DNA from: Mesorhizobium sp. WSM2240
GTDB lineage: Bacteria; Pseudomonadota; Alphaproteobacteria; Rhizobiales; Rhizobiaceae
Length of the DNA stretch: 64,000 bases
Assembly: GCF_040438645.1 (NCBI RefSeq)
Contig: NZ_CP159253.1
Coordinates: 1,674,001 to 1,738,000, forward strand
Reading direction: 5' to 3'
The notes beneath the pieces are model-generated. The model made no database searches. It saw only the letters and a program-made list of their open reading frames with translations, and was not told where the DNA came from. Within the stretch, counting starts at the first letter, position 1, and the number at the start of each line of letters is the position of its first letter. Both the position numbers and the translations under genes were made by a program. Positions 55,187-64,000 of the stretch are shown piece by piece.

Positions 55187-55423
55187 ATGAGTGACACCGC
55201 AGAGCGCGTCAAAAAGATCGTTGTCGAACACCTCGGCGTCGAAGCCGAAAAGGTGACGGAAGGGGCGAGCTTCATCGACGATCTCGGCGCCGACAGCCTT
55301 GATACGGTCGAACTCGTTATGGCCTTTGAGGAAGAATTCGGCGTCGAGATCCCGGACGATGCGGCCGAGACGATCCTGACCGTCGGCGACGCCGTCAAGT
55401 ACATCGATAAGGCATCGGCCTGA
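55187..55423 (+). CDS. acpP: acyl carrier protein
   Basis: A 78-residue acidic protein with the attachment site [19 protein letters not shown]. Ser37 carries the 4'-phosphopantetheine arm that holds growing fatty acids. The flanking residues match the standard Hyphomicrobiales AcpP rather than specialised NodF or AcpXL-type carriers. fabF starts 34 bp downstream. The gene probably has its own promoter in the 373-bp gap, as expected for the most abundant protein of the pathway. Confidence 0.97.
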   Translation: MSDTAERVKKIVVEHLGVEAEKVTEGASFIDDLGADSLDTVELVMAFEEEFGVEIPDDAAETILTVGDAVKYIDKASA

Positions 55424-55457
55424 CGCTTTCGCCAGCGGTCAGTTCGGGAATTCCGCA

Positions 55458-56720
55458 ATGAGACGTGTAGTCGTCACCGGCATGGGTCTGCTCTCGCCGT
55501 TCGGCGTGGGCGTCGAACATGGCTGGCGTGAATTGCTCTCCGGCCGCAGCGCCGCCAAGCGGATCACCGAATTCGAGGTCGAGGATCTGCCCTGCAAGGT
55601 GGCGCACGTCATCCCTCGCGGCGACGGCACGGGCGGCACCTTCAATCCTGAGGCGTATCTCGAGCCGAAGGAACTCAGGAAGATAGGCGACTTCATCCTC
55701 TACGGGATCGCGGCCGCCGACGAGGCACTGAAGGATGCCGGCTGGGAGCCGCAAGCCGAGGAAGACCGTTGCGCCACGGGCGTCATGATCGGCTCCGGCA
55801 TCGGCGGCATCGACGGCATCGCCGACAACGCCATGGTGCTGAAGGAGCGCGGTCCGCGCCGCATCAGCCCGTTCTTCATTCCAGGCAACATCATCAACCT
55901 TGTGTCGGGCCAGGTGTCGATCCGGCACGGGCTCAAGGGTCCCAACCACGCCGTGGTGACCGCCTGTTCCACCGGCGCGCACGCGATCGGCGACGCGGCT
56001 CGGCTTATCATGTTCGGCGACGCCGACGTGATGCTGGCCGGCGGCGCGGAATCGCCGGTCACGCGCCTGTCGCTCGCGGGCTTCGCTGCTTGCAAAGCGT
56101 TGTCGACCGACCGCAACGACGCCCCTGGTACCGCCTCGCGCCCCTATGACCGCGACCGCGACGGCTTCGTCATGGGCGAGGGCGCTGGCGTCGTGGTTCT
56201 GGAAGAGCTGGAGCACGCCAAGGCGCGCGGCGCGAAAATCTATGCCGAGGTGACCGGCTACGGCCTGACCGGCGACGCCTACCACATCACGGCCCCGGCG
56301 GCCGACGGCGACGGCGCATTCCGCTGCATGAGCGCGGCGATCAAGCGGGCCGGACTGGCGCCCGCCGATGTCGACTACATCAACGCCCATGGCACCTCGA
56401 CCATGGCCGACACGATCGAGCTCGGCGCTGTCGAGAGGCTGGTCGGCAATGCGGCGTCGAAAGTCTCGATGTCATCGACCAAATCGTCGATCGGCCATCT
56501 GCTCGGCGCGGCCGGCGCCGCCGAGGCGATCTTCTCGGTTCTCGCCATTCGCGACAACGTCGCGCCGCCGACCATCAATCTCGACAATCCCGAGCGCGAA
56601 TCGGCGATCGACCTCGTGCCGCACAAGCCGCGTTCGCGCCAGATAGATGTCGCGCTGTCGAATTCCTTCGGCTTCGGCGGCACCAACGCATCGCTGGTTT
56701 TCCAGCGCTACAATGGCTGA
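55458..56720 (+). CDS. fabF: 3-oxoacyl-ACP synthase II
   Basis: A 420-residue thiolase-fold condensing enzyme extending acyl-ACP by two carbons. The active Cys is residue 170 (VVTACSTGAHAIGDA). The two His are in YINAHGTSTMADT and SSTKSSIGHLLGAAGA, and NSFGFGGTNAS is the C-terminal glycine loop. It follows acpP and precedes mltG, the usual order in rhizobia. Confidence 0.96.
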   Translation: MRRVVVTGMGLLSPFGVGVEHGWRELLSGRSAAKRITEFEVEDLPCKVAHVIPRGDGTGGTFNPEAYLEPKELRKIGDFILYGIAAADEALKDAGWEPQAEEDRCATGVMIGSGIGGIDGIADNAMVLKERGPRRISPFFIPGNIINLVSGQVSIRHGLKGPNHAVVTACSTGAHAIGDAARLIMFGDADVMLAGGAESPVTRLSLAGFAACKALSTDRNDAPGTASRPYDRDRDGFVMGEGAGVVVLEELEHAKARGAKIYAEVTGYGLTGDAYHITAPAADGDGAFRCMSAAIKRAGLAPADVDYINAHGTSTMADTIELGAVERLVGNAASKVSMSSTKSSIGHLLGAAGAAEAIFSVLAIRDNVAPPTINLDNPERESAIDLVPHKPRSRQIDVALSNSFGFGGTNASLVFQRYNG

Positions 56721-56819
56721 GCGCCGGAACAGCGCTGCTTCGCCGCGAATTTTGCCATACTCTGGTGGTTGAGGAATGATGCGCGGCGGGGCCGGCGCAT
56801 GTGGATTTGTCGAGGCAAT

Positions 56820-58004
56820 ATGAACACCAGTCCAGCGAACCCGGGGGAGTTCGGCCAGCGTACCGAAGCGCCAAAGCCGATTGTGCCCAAGACCGCGAGC
56901 GAGGCCCTGAGGCCGGAAATCGGGACGCCGCCGCCGAAGCGGTCGCGCGCCTCGCGCAACCAGATCGTGGTGTTCATGAACTTCATAGTCTCGTCGGCGA
57001 TGCTCCTGGTGCTGGCGGCGGGTCTCGCCGTCTATCTCGGCAAGCGCGAATTCGACGGTCCCGGCCCCACGGAGACTACGCAGACCTTCCTGGTCAAGCC
57101 CAATAGCGGCCTGATCGACATTGCCGACCAGCTCGAACGGCGCGGCCTGATCAGTGATGCGCGCGTCTTCCACCTCGGGGTTCGCGCCTATGGCAATGAA
57201 GGATCGCTGAAAGCCGGCGAGTACGAAATTGCAGCCGGCGCCTCGATGCGCGATATCATGGAGATCCTGAAGAGCGGCAAGTCGGTGATGCAGTCGCTGA
57301 CCATTCCCGAAGGGCTGACGGTCGTGCAGGCTTTCCGCAGGATCGCCGAGCATGAGGCGCTGACCGGCGACATGCCTTCCGATATCCCGCCGGAGGGCAG
57401 CCTGGCCGCCGATACGCAGCGCTTCACACGCGGCGCCGACCGCAAGCAGATCATTGACAAGATGCTGGCCGACCAGAAGAAGCTGGTGGAGGAAATCTGG
57501 GCGCGCCGCGTGCCCGACCTGCCGCTGGCCGATATAAACGAATTCGTCACGCTGGCCTCGATCGTGGAAAAAGAAACCGGCAAAGGCGATGAGCGTTCAC
57601 GCGTCGCCGCGGTGTTCCTCAACCGCCTGAAGAACAAGATGCGGCTGCAATCGGACCCGACGATCCTCTATGGTCTGTTCGGCGGTTCCGGAAAACCAGC
57701 CGACCGGCCGATCTATCAGTCGGACATCGAGAAGCCGACGCCGTACAACACCTATACGATAGACGGCCTGCCGCCGACGCCGATCGCCAATCCGGGCAAG
57801 GCCGCGCTTGAAGCCGTGGCCAATCCGTCGAAGACCGACGACCTCTATTTCGTTGCTGATGGCACCGGTGGGCATGTCTTCGCCAAGACCCTGGAAGAGC
57901 ACAACGAGAACGTTGCTCGCTGGCGCAAGATACGGAAGCAGCAGGCGGAGGAAGCTGCCAAGGCGGCTTCCGGCGCAGCGGTGGAGCCGGCCGCCGCGCA
58001 GTAG
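56820..58004 (+). CDS. mltG: endolytic murein transglycosylase
   Basis: A 394-residue membrane protein. A cytoplasmic N-terminal tail (about 55 residues, Pro-rich) is followed by one transmembrane helix (NFIVSSAMLLVLAAGLAVYL). A LysM-like subdomain comes next (TFLVKPNSGLIDIADQLERRGLI), then the YceG catalytic domain with the active Glu in ASIVEKETGKG. Downstream YNTYTIDGLPPTPIANPG is invariant in MltG. It cuts nascent glycan strands and sets their length. ATG 56820 (GAGGC upstream) is preferred to 56769. Confidence 0.94.
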   Translation: MNTSPANPGEFGQRTEAPKPIVPKTASEALRPEIGTPPPKRSRASRNQIVVFMNFIVSSAMLLVLAAGLAVYLGKREFDGPGPTETTQTFLVKPNSGLIDIADQLERRGLISDARVFHLGVRAYGNEGSLKAGEYEIAAGASMRDIMEILKSGKSVMQSLTIPEGLTVVQAFRRIAEHEALTGDMPSDIPPEGSLAADTQRFTRGADRKQIIDKMLADQKKLVEEIWARRVPDLPLADINEFVTLASIVEKETGKGDERSRVAAVFLNRLKNKMRLQSDPTILYGLFGGSGKPADRPIYQSDIEKPTPYNTYTIDGLPPTPIANPGKAALEAVANPSKTDDLYFVADGTGGHVFAKTLEEHNENVARWRKIRKQQAEEAAKAASGAAVEPAAAQ

Positions 58005-58096
58005 CGTGGCATGAGCCTGGTTCGTCGGGGTCGAACCGGGCTGTTTGAGGCATTGCCCATTCCGGGCCATGCCGTTGGGGGGACGCGGGGCGCGCT

Positions 58097-58987
58097 ATGA
58101 ATCTGCAGAGCATGACCGGCTTTTCGCGTGCCGCCGCCGAACATGACGGCGCGTCGATCGCCTGGGAGCTGAAATCTGTGAACGGCAAGACCATCGAAGC
58201 CAGGCTGCGTCTGCAGCAAGGCTTCGAAAGGCTGGAGCCGATCGTCAGGCAATTGGTGCAGAAACGCTTTTCGCGCGGCAACATCCAGGCGTCGCTGACC
58301 GTCGGTCGGGCTGCGGGAACTTTGGTGCAGCCGGTCATCAACGAAGCGTTCCTGAAGGATTTGGCAGGGCTGGCAAAACGTCTGGAAGAGCAGTTCGGCT
58401 TGGCGCCCGCGAGCGCCGACGGGCTTTTGGCGCTGCGCGGCGTGCTCGAAATTCCCGAAGCGACCGAAACGGAGGAGGCGCGCGCCGCAATCGACGCCGC
58501 CGTTCTTTCCGTGCTGGAGAGGGCTCTGGACGGGCTCGAGCAGGCGCGACAAGCCGAGGGTGCTGCGCTGAAGGCCGTACTCGGCGTCCATATCGGCACG
58601 ATTGAAGTGCTGGTGCTGAGGGCCGAAGCCGACCCGTCGCGTGAGCCGGCTGCGATACGCGCCCGCATCGCTGAGCAGGTGGCGCTGCTGATGGACGCGT
58701 CGGCCAATCTCGACGAGAGCCGGCTGCACCAGGAAGCGGCGTTCCTCGCCACCAAGGCCGACATACGCGAGGAGATCGATCGGCTGAAGACGCATGTCGC
58801 TTCGGCGCGCGCGCTCCTCGACGGCGGCGGCGCGGTAGGCCGCAAGCTCGATTTTCTTGCGCAGGAATTCAACCGCGAATCGAATACTCTGTGCTCGAAG
58901 TCCAATGCTGCAACAGTGACCGCTATCGGGCTGGAGCTGAAAGCGGTGGTCGACCAGTTCCGGGAACAGGTTCAGAATCTGGAGTAG
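58097..58987 (+). CDS. yicC: YicC-family protein (endoribonuclease/adaptor)
   Basis: A 296-residue protein with the N-terminal YicC domain (NLQSMTGFSRAAAEHDG, then ELKSVNGKTIEARLRL) and the C-terminal DUF1732 segment. That segment contains EEIDRLKTHVASARALLDGGGAVGRKLDFLAQEFNRESNTLCSKSN, the most conserved part of the family. YicC proteins act on RNA or adapt RNases. It lies 6 bp before gmk, as in most bacteria. Confidence 0.95.
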   Translation: MNLQSMTGFSRAAAEHDGASIAWELKSVNGKTIEARLRLQQGFERLEPIVRQLVQKRFSRGNIQASLTVGRAAGTLVQPVINEAFLKDLAGLAKRLEEQFGLAPASADGLLALRGVLEIPEATETEEARAAIDAAVLSVLERALDGLEQARQAEGAALKAVLGVHIGTIEVLVLRAEADPSREPAAIRARIAEQVALLMDASANLDESRLHQEAAFLATKADIREEIDRLKTHVASARALLDGGGAVGRKLDFLAQEFNRESNTLCSKSNAATVTAIGLELKAVVDQFREQVQNLE

Positions 58988-58993
58988 TAGCGC

Positions 58994-59650
58994 ATGAGCG
59001 CGGAAAACCCCTCGGCCGCCATTCGCCGTCGCGGTCTGATGCTGGTTCTGTCGTCGCCCTCGGGCGCCGGCAAATCGACGATCGCGCGCAACCTGCTGGA
59101 AAACGACCACGATCTCAGCCTGTCGGTCAGCGTCACCACGCGGCCGCGCCGCGCCAGCGAGATCGAGGGCGTGCATTATCATTTCGTTTCGCAGCGCGAG
59201 TTTGACCGACTGCGCGATTCGGACGCCCTGCTGGAATGGGCGGAGGTTCACGGCAATTGCTATGCGACGCCGCGCGAGCCGGTGGAAAAGGCGATGGCCG
59301 AGGGTCGCGACATGCTGTTCGACATCGACTGGCAGGGTGCGCAGCAGCTCAAGGAAAAGATGCGCGCCGACATCGTCTCGATCTTCATCCTGCCGCCTTC
59401 GATGCGCGAACTGAAGGCGCGGCTGAAGCGTCGCGCAGAAGACCAGGAGGCGGTGATCGAGACGCGGCTGACCAATGCCCGCACCGAGATCGAGCACTGG
59501 AAGGAATACGACTTCATCGTCATCAACAACGATCTCGACCGCGCCTATGCCGAGGTGAAGGCGATCGTCACCGCCGAAAGGCTGAGGCGCGACCGCCGGC
59601 CGGGACTGTTCGATTTCGTGTCGGGACTGCTGGACGAGAAGACCGGATAG
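58994..59650 (+). CDS. gmk: guanylate kinase
   Basis: A 218-residue kinase converting GMP to GDP with ATP. The P-loop SPSGAGKST is at residues 21-29. The GMP-binding segment [21 protein letters not shown] and [13 protein letters not shown] are clear, and [11 protein letters not shown] is the Walker B region. It follows yicC closely and is convergent with rsmA, 21 bp away. Confidence 0.96.
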   Translation: MSAENPSAAIRRRGLMLVLSSPSGAGKSTIARNLLENDHDLSLSVSVTTRPRRASEIEGVHYHFVSQREFDRLRDSDALLEWAEVHGNCYATPREPVEKAMAEGRDMLFDIDWQGAQQLKEKMRADIVSIFILPPSMRELKARLKRRAEDQEAVIETRLTNARTEIEHWKEYDFIVINNDLDRAYAEVKAIVTAERLRRDRRPGLFDFVSGLLDEKTG

Positions 59651-59671
59651 GGCAGCTCACTGAGCCAAGCT

Positions 59672-60499
59672 TCACACCGCGTTGGCCAGCGCCACGAACT
59701 CCTCGACGGAAAGCGTCTCGGCGCGGCGGGTTCCATCGATGCCGGCGGCTTCCAGCAGGCGAGCGCCCTCCATGCTCTTGAGGCTCTGGCGAAGCATCTT
59801 GCGGCGCTGGCCGAAAGCCGCCTCGGTGACACGGCCGAGCGTGCGGACATCGGCTGGCAACGGAGCCGGCCGCGGAACCAGATGGACCACGGACGAGGTG
59901 ACCTTGGGGGGCGGCGTAAAAGCCTGCGGCGGCACGTCAAAGGCGATCCTGGCCTCGGTGCGCCAGCCAGCGAGAACGCCGAGCCTGCCGTAGGCGTCAC
60001 TGCCCGGCCGCGCCACGATGCGCTCGGCCACCTCGCGCTGAAACATCAGCGTCATCGACTGGTAGAAGGGCGGCCATTCGGCGACGGTCAGCCAGCGCAC
60101 GAGAAGCTCGGTGCCGATATTGTAGGGCAAGTTGGCGACGATCTTGACTGGGCCATCGCTGGCGATGGCAGCGAAATCGGTCTTCAGCGCGTCGCCGGAA
60201 ATGGTTTCGAAGCGGTCGGGATAATGCGCTGCGATCTCCGCCAGCGCCGCCAGGCAGCGCTCGTCGCGCTCGATAGCGATTACCCGGGCAGCCCCGTTCA
60301 TCAGCAGCGCGCGGGTGAGGCCGCCGGGGCCTGGGCCAACCTCGATGACGGTCGCTTGCGACAGATCGCCGGCGGCGCGGGCGACCTTGCCGGTAAGATT
60401 GAGGTCTAGCAGGAAATTCTGGCCGAGCGATTTCTTCGCCTGCAACCCGTGCCGCTCGATGACCTCGCGCAGCGGCGGCAGGCCGTCCGGAGAACTCAT
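59672..60499 (-). CDS. rsmA: 16S rRNA dimethyladenosine transferase
   Basis: A 275-residue methyltransferase (KsgA) that dimethylates two adenosines near the 3' end of 16S rRNA during 30S maturation. It has [26 protein letters not shown] motif [15 protein letters not shown], and the adenosine site [15 protein letters not shown]. Its ATG overlaps the pdxA stop (ATGA), so the two are translationally coupled. Confidence 0.95.
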   Translation of the reverse strand: MSSPDGLPPLREVIERHGLQAKKSLGQNFLLDLNLTGKVARAAGDLSQATVIEVGPGPGGLTRALLMNGAARVIAIERDERCLAALAEIAAHYPDRFETISGDALKTDFAAIASDGPVKIVANLPYNIGTELLVRWLTVAEWPPFYQSMTLMFQREVAERIVARPGSDAYGRLGVLAGWRTEARIAFDVPPQAFTPPPKVTSSVVHLVPRPAPLPADVRTLGRVTEAAFGQRRKMLRQSLKSMEGARLLEAAGIDGTRRAETLSVEEFVALANAV

Positions 60500-61512
60500 C
60501 TGGAGCGGCTTTCATTGTTGGCGAGATGCCGCGCCAGCTTCAGTGCCGCGATCAAGCTGTCCGGGCGGGCGATGCCCTTGCCGGCAATGTCGAAGGCCGT
60601 GCCGTGGTCGGGCGAGGTGCGGATGAAGGGCAGGCCGAGCGTGACATTGACGGTTTCGTCGAAGGCCAGCGCCTTGGCCGGGATAAGCGCCTGGTCGTGA
60701 TACATGCAGATCGCCGCGTCGTAGTTTTGGCGGGCGCGGGCATGGAACATAGTGTCCGCCGGTAACGGCCCGAAGGCTTCGACGCCTTCGTTTTGAAGTG
60801 TCTCGATGGCCGGTCGGATGATCGTCTCGTCTTCAGTGCCCATCGCACCGCTTTCGCCGGCATGCGGGTTGAGGCCGGAGACGGCTAGGCGCGGCTTTGC
60901 AATGCCGAAGCGGGTCCTGAGATCGCGCGCGGTGATCCGCACGGTGCGCAGAATGGCATCTGTGGTCAGCGCGCCTGGAACTTCGGCCAAAGCTATGTGG
61001 ATCGTTACCGGCACGGCGCGCAGGTCGGGTCCGGCCAGCATCATCACCGGCGATATTTCCGCGCCCGTCTTCAGGCCGGCCAGATAGGCGAGGTATTCGG
61101 TGTGGCCTGGAAAGCGGAAACCGGCGTCGTAGAGCGGCTTCTTGGCGATCGGGCAGGTGACGACCGCCGAAGCGTGACCGGACAAGGTATCGGCCACGGC
61201 GCGGTCGATCGCTTCCACGATGCCATCGGCATTGGCCTTGTCGGGCACGCCGGGCGCATCGACGAAGCGCGCCGCGAGCGGCACGACGGGCAGGGCGCCG
61301 GCAAACCGGGCGGCGGCTTTTTCGGGCGTCGTCTCTACCACCGGGACCACCAGCCCGAGGCGCTGGGCACAGGCCGCGACCGAAGCGGGATCGCTGAGGA
61401 GGTAGAATGGCGAGATGGCGTTTTCAGCGCGCCGAAACCACGCGGCGATGGCGATTTCGGGGCCGATGCCTGAAGGATCGCCCGCCGTCAGCGCCAGAGG
61501 CGGCCTGCTCAC
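60496..61512 (-). CDS. pdxA: 4-hydroxythreonine-4-phosphate dehydrogenase
   Basis: A 338-residue NAD-dependent enzyme of the DXP-dependent vitamin B6 pathway. It starts with [15 protein letters not shown]. Conserved segments are [25 protein letters not shown] (substrate and zinc His), [16 protein letters not shown], and [42 protein letters not shown]. It lies 6 bp downstream of surA and overlaps rsmA. Confidence 0.95.
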   Translation of the reverse strand: MSRPPLALTAGDPSGIGPEIAIAAWFRRAENAISPFYLLSDPASVAACAQRLGLVVPVVETTPEKAAARFAGALPVVPLAARFVDAPGVPDKANADGIVEAIDRAVADTLSGHASAVVTCPIAKKPLYDAGFRFPGHTEYLAYLAGLKTGAEISPVMMLAGPDLRAVPVTIHIALAEVPGALTTDAILRTVRITARDLRTRFGIAKPRLAVSGLNPHAGESGAMGTEDETIIRPAIETLQNEGVEAFGPLPADTMFHARARQNYDAAICMYHDQALIPAKALAFDETVNVTLGLPFIRTSPDHGTAFDIAGKGIARPDSLIAALKLARHLANNESRSR

Positions 61513-61518
61513 GGCGCG

Positions 61519-62457
61519 CTAGCGTTCGACGATGCGGGCTCTTTTCCGCAACTCGGCGATGTACTTCTTGTCGAGTTCGCTGGCCTGGTCGTCGGTCTTG
61601 GTTTCGGACTGGAACACCATCTTGGCGACCCGGTCGTCCGAGACTTCGCGGCTGCTGCAGATGCCGATGAATTCGACGCCGCGGTCGGTTTCCTTGACGG
61701 CGGTCGCACCGCCGGTCTTGGTATTCTTGATCTGGTCGGCCCATTCCGGCGGTAGCTCCGGGGCAAGCACACGGCCGAGATCGCGCACCGTCACGTCGAG
61801 CAGTCCCTTGGCGAATTCACGAGAGCTGTCGCAGCCGTTGAAGCGCGCGCGCATGGCCTCGGCTTCGCGCTTGCGCTGGCCCATCTTTCCTTTTTCCGCC
61901 GCAGGCACGACGAAGATGACCTGCTGGAGCATGTATTCGGTGGCGCTGGGCTTGTTGCCGCCTTGCTGCTGCATGCGGCGCACCACGTCCTGCTCGCTCA
62001 TCGTGCCGCCCTGCGACTTGAACCGCGCGGAAAGCGCCTGGTTCCAGCCCATCTGGGAACGAATGAAATCCTTGAAATGTCCTTCGGTGATGCCGGCCTT
62101 GTTGAGGATTTCGGACATCTGCGCCGGCGAGAGCTTGTTGGAGCCTGCGAAACGCTTGAAAGCGGCATCGACCGCCTCGTCTGTGATCTTGATGCCGAGG
62201 CGCTTGATCTCGGCGGTCCGCAGGGTTTGCTCGACCATCTCGTCGGCTGCCATCTGGTTCAGATTGCCCTTGCGATTCTGCAGCTTCAGGAAGGCGGCGC
62301 GACGCTGGATGTCGTAAGTGGTGACCGGAACATTGTTGACGACATATTTGATTTCGCTCGCCGCCGCGGGCGAGGCGACTAGAACAACAGGCAGCGAGCC
62401 CGCTGCAACAGCCACAGCAAAACTTGCCGAAAACAAATATTTCCCGATCGAAAACAT
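61519..62457 (-). CDS. surA: SurA-like periplasmic chaperone
   Basis: A 312-residue exported protein with a signal peptide (MFSIGKYLFSASFAVAVAAGSLPV..., ending PAAAS). An N-terminal SurA-type helical domain follows: KYVVNNVPVTTYDIQRRAAFLKLQNRKGN, then FKDFIRSQMGWNQAL. The C-terminal part, including SREVSDDRVAKMVFQSETKTDDQA, is short for a complete parvulin domain. Chaperone activity may therefore dominate over isomerase activity. It assists outer membrane proteins such as LptD, encoded just upstream. ATG 62457 has GGGGAG upstream; 62475 and 62514 are alternatives. Confidence 0.9.
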   Translation of the reverse strand: MFSIGKYLFSASFAVAVAAGSLPVVLVASPAAASEIKYVVNNVPVTTYDIQRRAAFLKLQNRKGNLNQMAADEMVEQTLRTAEIKRLGIKITDEAVDAAFKRFAGSNKLSPAQMSEILNKAGITEGHFKDFIRSQMGWNQALSARFKSQGGTMSEQDVVRRMQQQGGNKPSATEYMLQQVIFVVPAAEKGKMGQRKREAEAMRARFNGCDSSREFAKGLLDVTVRDLGRVLAPELPPEWADQIKNTKTGGATAVKETDRGVEFIGICSSREVSDDRVAKMVFQSETKTDDQASELDKKYIAELRKRARIVER

Positions 62458-62548
62458 GCCAGACACTCCCCGCATTCCGCTTTTGTTCTGAATGGATACG
62501 GCCGTGATGCCCATCCTATGCGGCGAAACGATGACGCCGCGCCGTCCG

Positions 62549-64000
62549 CTACTGCTCGATGATCTCGCTGGTAGCCGAGCCGAAGTCGCCGAGCGTGCGG
62601 AACGAGATGTTGAAGCCGATCGAATGTTCGTCGTCTTCTCTCAACGAGACGTTCTGGTCGTTGTCCCGCTTGGTCGACCAAGTCATCGTGTAGGAAAAAC
62701 ATTCGTCGTCATAGGCGAATCCCACGGAATTCCTGACGAGCACCCCGGATTCGAAATCGTAGGTGCCGGAGCCGAAAGCCCGCCAGTTTTCGTGGACGCG
62801 GCCCGAGGCGGCCAGCGTGACTTCGCGGCGGTCCTGGCTGAAGCCGTAGAGCGGCTGCGCCTGGACGAAGGCATATTGAGCGGTGAGCGAGAGCGGCCTT
62901 GAGAAGTAGCCGACCTTGGTTTCGGCGCGCCGCACCTCGAAGGTCTGCTCGTCGAAGCGGGCGCTGACCGAGGCGGAGAGGCCGTTGGGCGCTATGAAGC
63001 CGGCCAGGCCAACATAGTCGGACGTGTCCGTGTCGAGCCCGGAATAGGCGCCGACATTGACCAGATCGGGCGCGGCGAAGGGGTTGTCGCCGGCGAGTTG
63101 GTAGGATTGGCCGAACAGGGCGTTGGTGGCCCAGCCATTGCCGAACGAGCCAGAATAGCGCAGGCCGATATTGGCGCGAGAGCCGCCTTCGATACGGTCA
63201 TAGCCGGAGAATTTGTCGCGCTCGAACAGAGTCGAGGCGTCGAAGACGAAGCTCTGCGCATCCTCATTCGGGATGCCGAGCGTCTCTTCGTAACGGGCAT
63301 CGGGACGCGCGAAAACCTGCGCCATGGGCTCCAGCACATGCGTAGCGCTGGTGGTGGAGAACAAAACGGGCCAGCGCAGTTCAAGGCCGGCGGTGGCCAT
63401 GGCGCGGTAATAGGCAGAACGGATGTCGGTAGCCACGTCGATATCTGGATCGCTAGCCATGGCGTTGATTGCTTCTATCGACCGGTCCGACTGGCTCACA
63501 TAGGTGGTGTCGGCCTGGAAGGCCAGCAGCGGCGTCACCACGAGGCCGCCATCAGTGATGTAGGAGCGTTTCCATTCGGCCTCGGCGGTCAGCCGGGTGG
63601 AATCGCCGTCTATGCCGCGGATAAGTGGCGAGCGCTCGTCATCTAGGCCGAGGGTGGCACACGGATCGTCCAGCGAAGTTGGCGTCGGATCCGGGACCAG
63701 ACAATCCAAGGCAGAACGCCTGACCGAGCGCGCATTGATGTCGATGTTGAGTTCGCCGCCTGCGACGGGAGCATCCGGCGTGTAGGAATAATCGAAGGAC
63801 GGGAGCACCCAGGGCTGCTTTTCGGCTGCGGAGCCGGAGGCGCTGTCGAAGGCATCCTCCTGTAACTGGAAATACATTCCGCGCAGATCGAAATAGTTCC
63901 GGTCGTGAAGGCCCGTCAAATAGACTTCCGATGTGTGGACGTATTTGTCGTATTTCTCGATTTCATAGGTGCGTGAGAAATTCTTGTCGGTCTGGACGAG
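62549..64000 (-). CDS. lptD: LPS-assembly protein LptD (5' part beyond the window)
   Basis: The C-terminal 483 residues of an outer-membrane beta-barrel that inserts LPS into the outer leaflet. The frame stays open to base 64000, so the start lies outside the window. Barrel segments of the LptD type are visible: VYLTGLHDRNYFDLRGMYFQLQED, ATHVLEPMAQVFARPDARYE, ANIGLRYSGSFGNGWATNALFGQSYQLAG, and GFAYDDECFSYTMTWS near the end. Two Cys (CLVPDPTPTSLDDPCATLG) lie in an extracellular or periplasmic loop. It begins the lptD-surA-pdxA-rsmA unit. Confidence 0.94.
   Translation of the reverse strand, partial: LVQTDKNFSRTYEIEKYDKYVHTSEVYLTGLHDRNYFDLRGMYFQLQEDAFDSASGSAAEKQPWVLPSFDYSYTPDAPVAGGELNIDINARSVRRSALDCLVPDPTPTSLDDPCATLGLDDERSPLIRGIDGDSTRLTAEAEWKRSYITDGGLVVTPLLAFQADTTYVSQSDRSIEAINAMASDPDIDVATDIRSAYYRAMATAGLELRWPVLFSTTSATHVLEPMAQVFARPDARYEETLGIPNEDAQSFVFDASTLFERDKFSGYDRIEGGSRANIGLRYSGSFGNGWATNALFGQSYQLAGDNPFAAPDLVNVGAYSGLDTDTSDYVGLAGFIAPNGLSASVSARFDEQTFEVRRAETKVGYFSRPLSLTAQYAFVQAQPLYGFSQDRREVTLAASGRVHENWRAFGSGTYDFESGVLVRNSVGFAYDDECFSYTMTWSTKRDNDQNVSLREDDEHSIGFNISFRTLGDFGSATSEIIEQ

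Overview
This is 64 kb of GC-rich chromosome from an alphaproteobacterium of the order Hyphomicrobiales, most like the Phyllobacteriaceae (Mesorhizobium and relatives). The evidence is gene order: rpsF-rpsR-rplI, dnaB-radA-cvpA-purF, fabD-fabG-acpP-fabF-mltG-yicC-gmk, and lptD-surA-pdxA-rsmA. Short palindromic intergenic repeats of rhizobial type and protein families common in rhizobia (RimK-like ligase with a GNAT gene, TIGR02301-like protein, psd-pssA pair) agree. The genus is an inference. I saw no rRNA, tRNA, CRISPR array, IS element or prophage. The region is mostly core chromosome with a few small accessory insertions.

Layout. 0-6 kb: thioesterase, DUF2339 membrane protein, MFS transporter, and an ECF sigma/anti-sigma pair. 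6-16 kb: GNAT plus RimK-like ATP-grasp ligase, a glycine-rich secreted protein, HD hydrolase, YgfZ, dihydroorotase-like protein, several small unknowns, NUDIX, a lipoprotein and YedK. 16-22 kb: a tightly overlapped run of cysS, VOC, two GFA genes, pip and cimA. 22-32 kb: RarD-like transporter, LOG-family protein, LysM protein, ArsR regulator with an Atm1-type ABC transporter, then a phospholipid block (psd, pssA and a fused acyltransferase/acyl-activating enzyme). 32-38 kb: a 0.8 kb structured gap, two EamA transporters, OsmC, a secreted lectin-like protein, SDR and DoxX. 38-48 kb: purF, cvpA, radA, dnaB, an epimerase, cfa and the rplI-rpsR-rpsF operon. 48-52 kb: an isolated TadG-like protein and an LtaS-type membrane sulfatase. 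52-64 kb: fatty-acid synthesis genes, mltG, yicC and gmk, then the lptD (partial), surA, pdxA, rsmA operon on the minus strand.

Themes. Many genes concern the envelope: fatty-acid synthesis, phosphatidylserine and phosphatidylethanolamine synthesis, cyclopropanation, phospholipid acylation, LPS export and peptidoglycan processing. The most notable small-scale features are: (1) a RelBE-type toxin-antitoxin pair inserted between fabD and fabG, preceded by a perfect 15-bp inverted repeat; (2) a 14-bp tandem duplication at the 5' end of the Atm1-type gene that appears to have knocked the original ATG out of frame; (3) palindromic repeats that overlap stop codons (arsR, fabG) or supply the radA ribosome-binding site; (4) a structured, gene-free interval at 32.06-32.85 kb; (5) a dihydroorotase-like protein lacking the first metal-binding His. 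I did not find a clearly new multi-gene system. The RimK/GNAT pair and the interval at 32 kb are the best places to look for undescribed biology.
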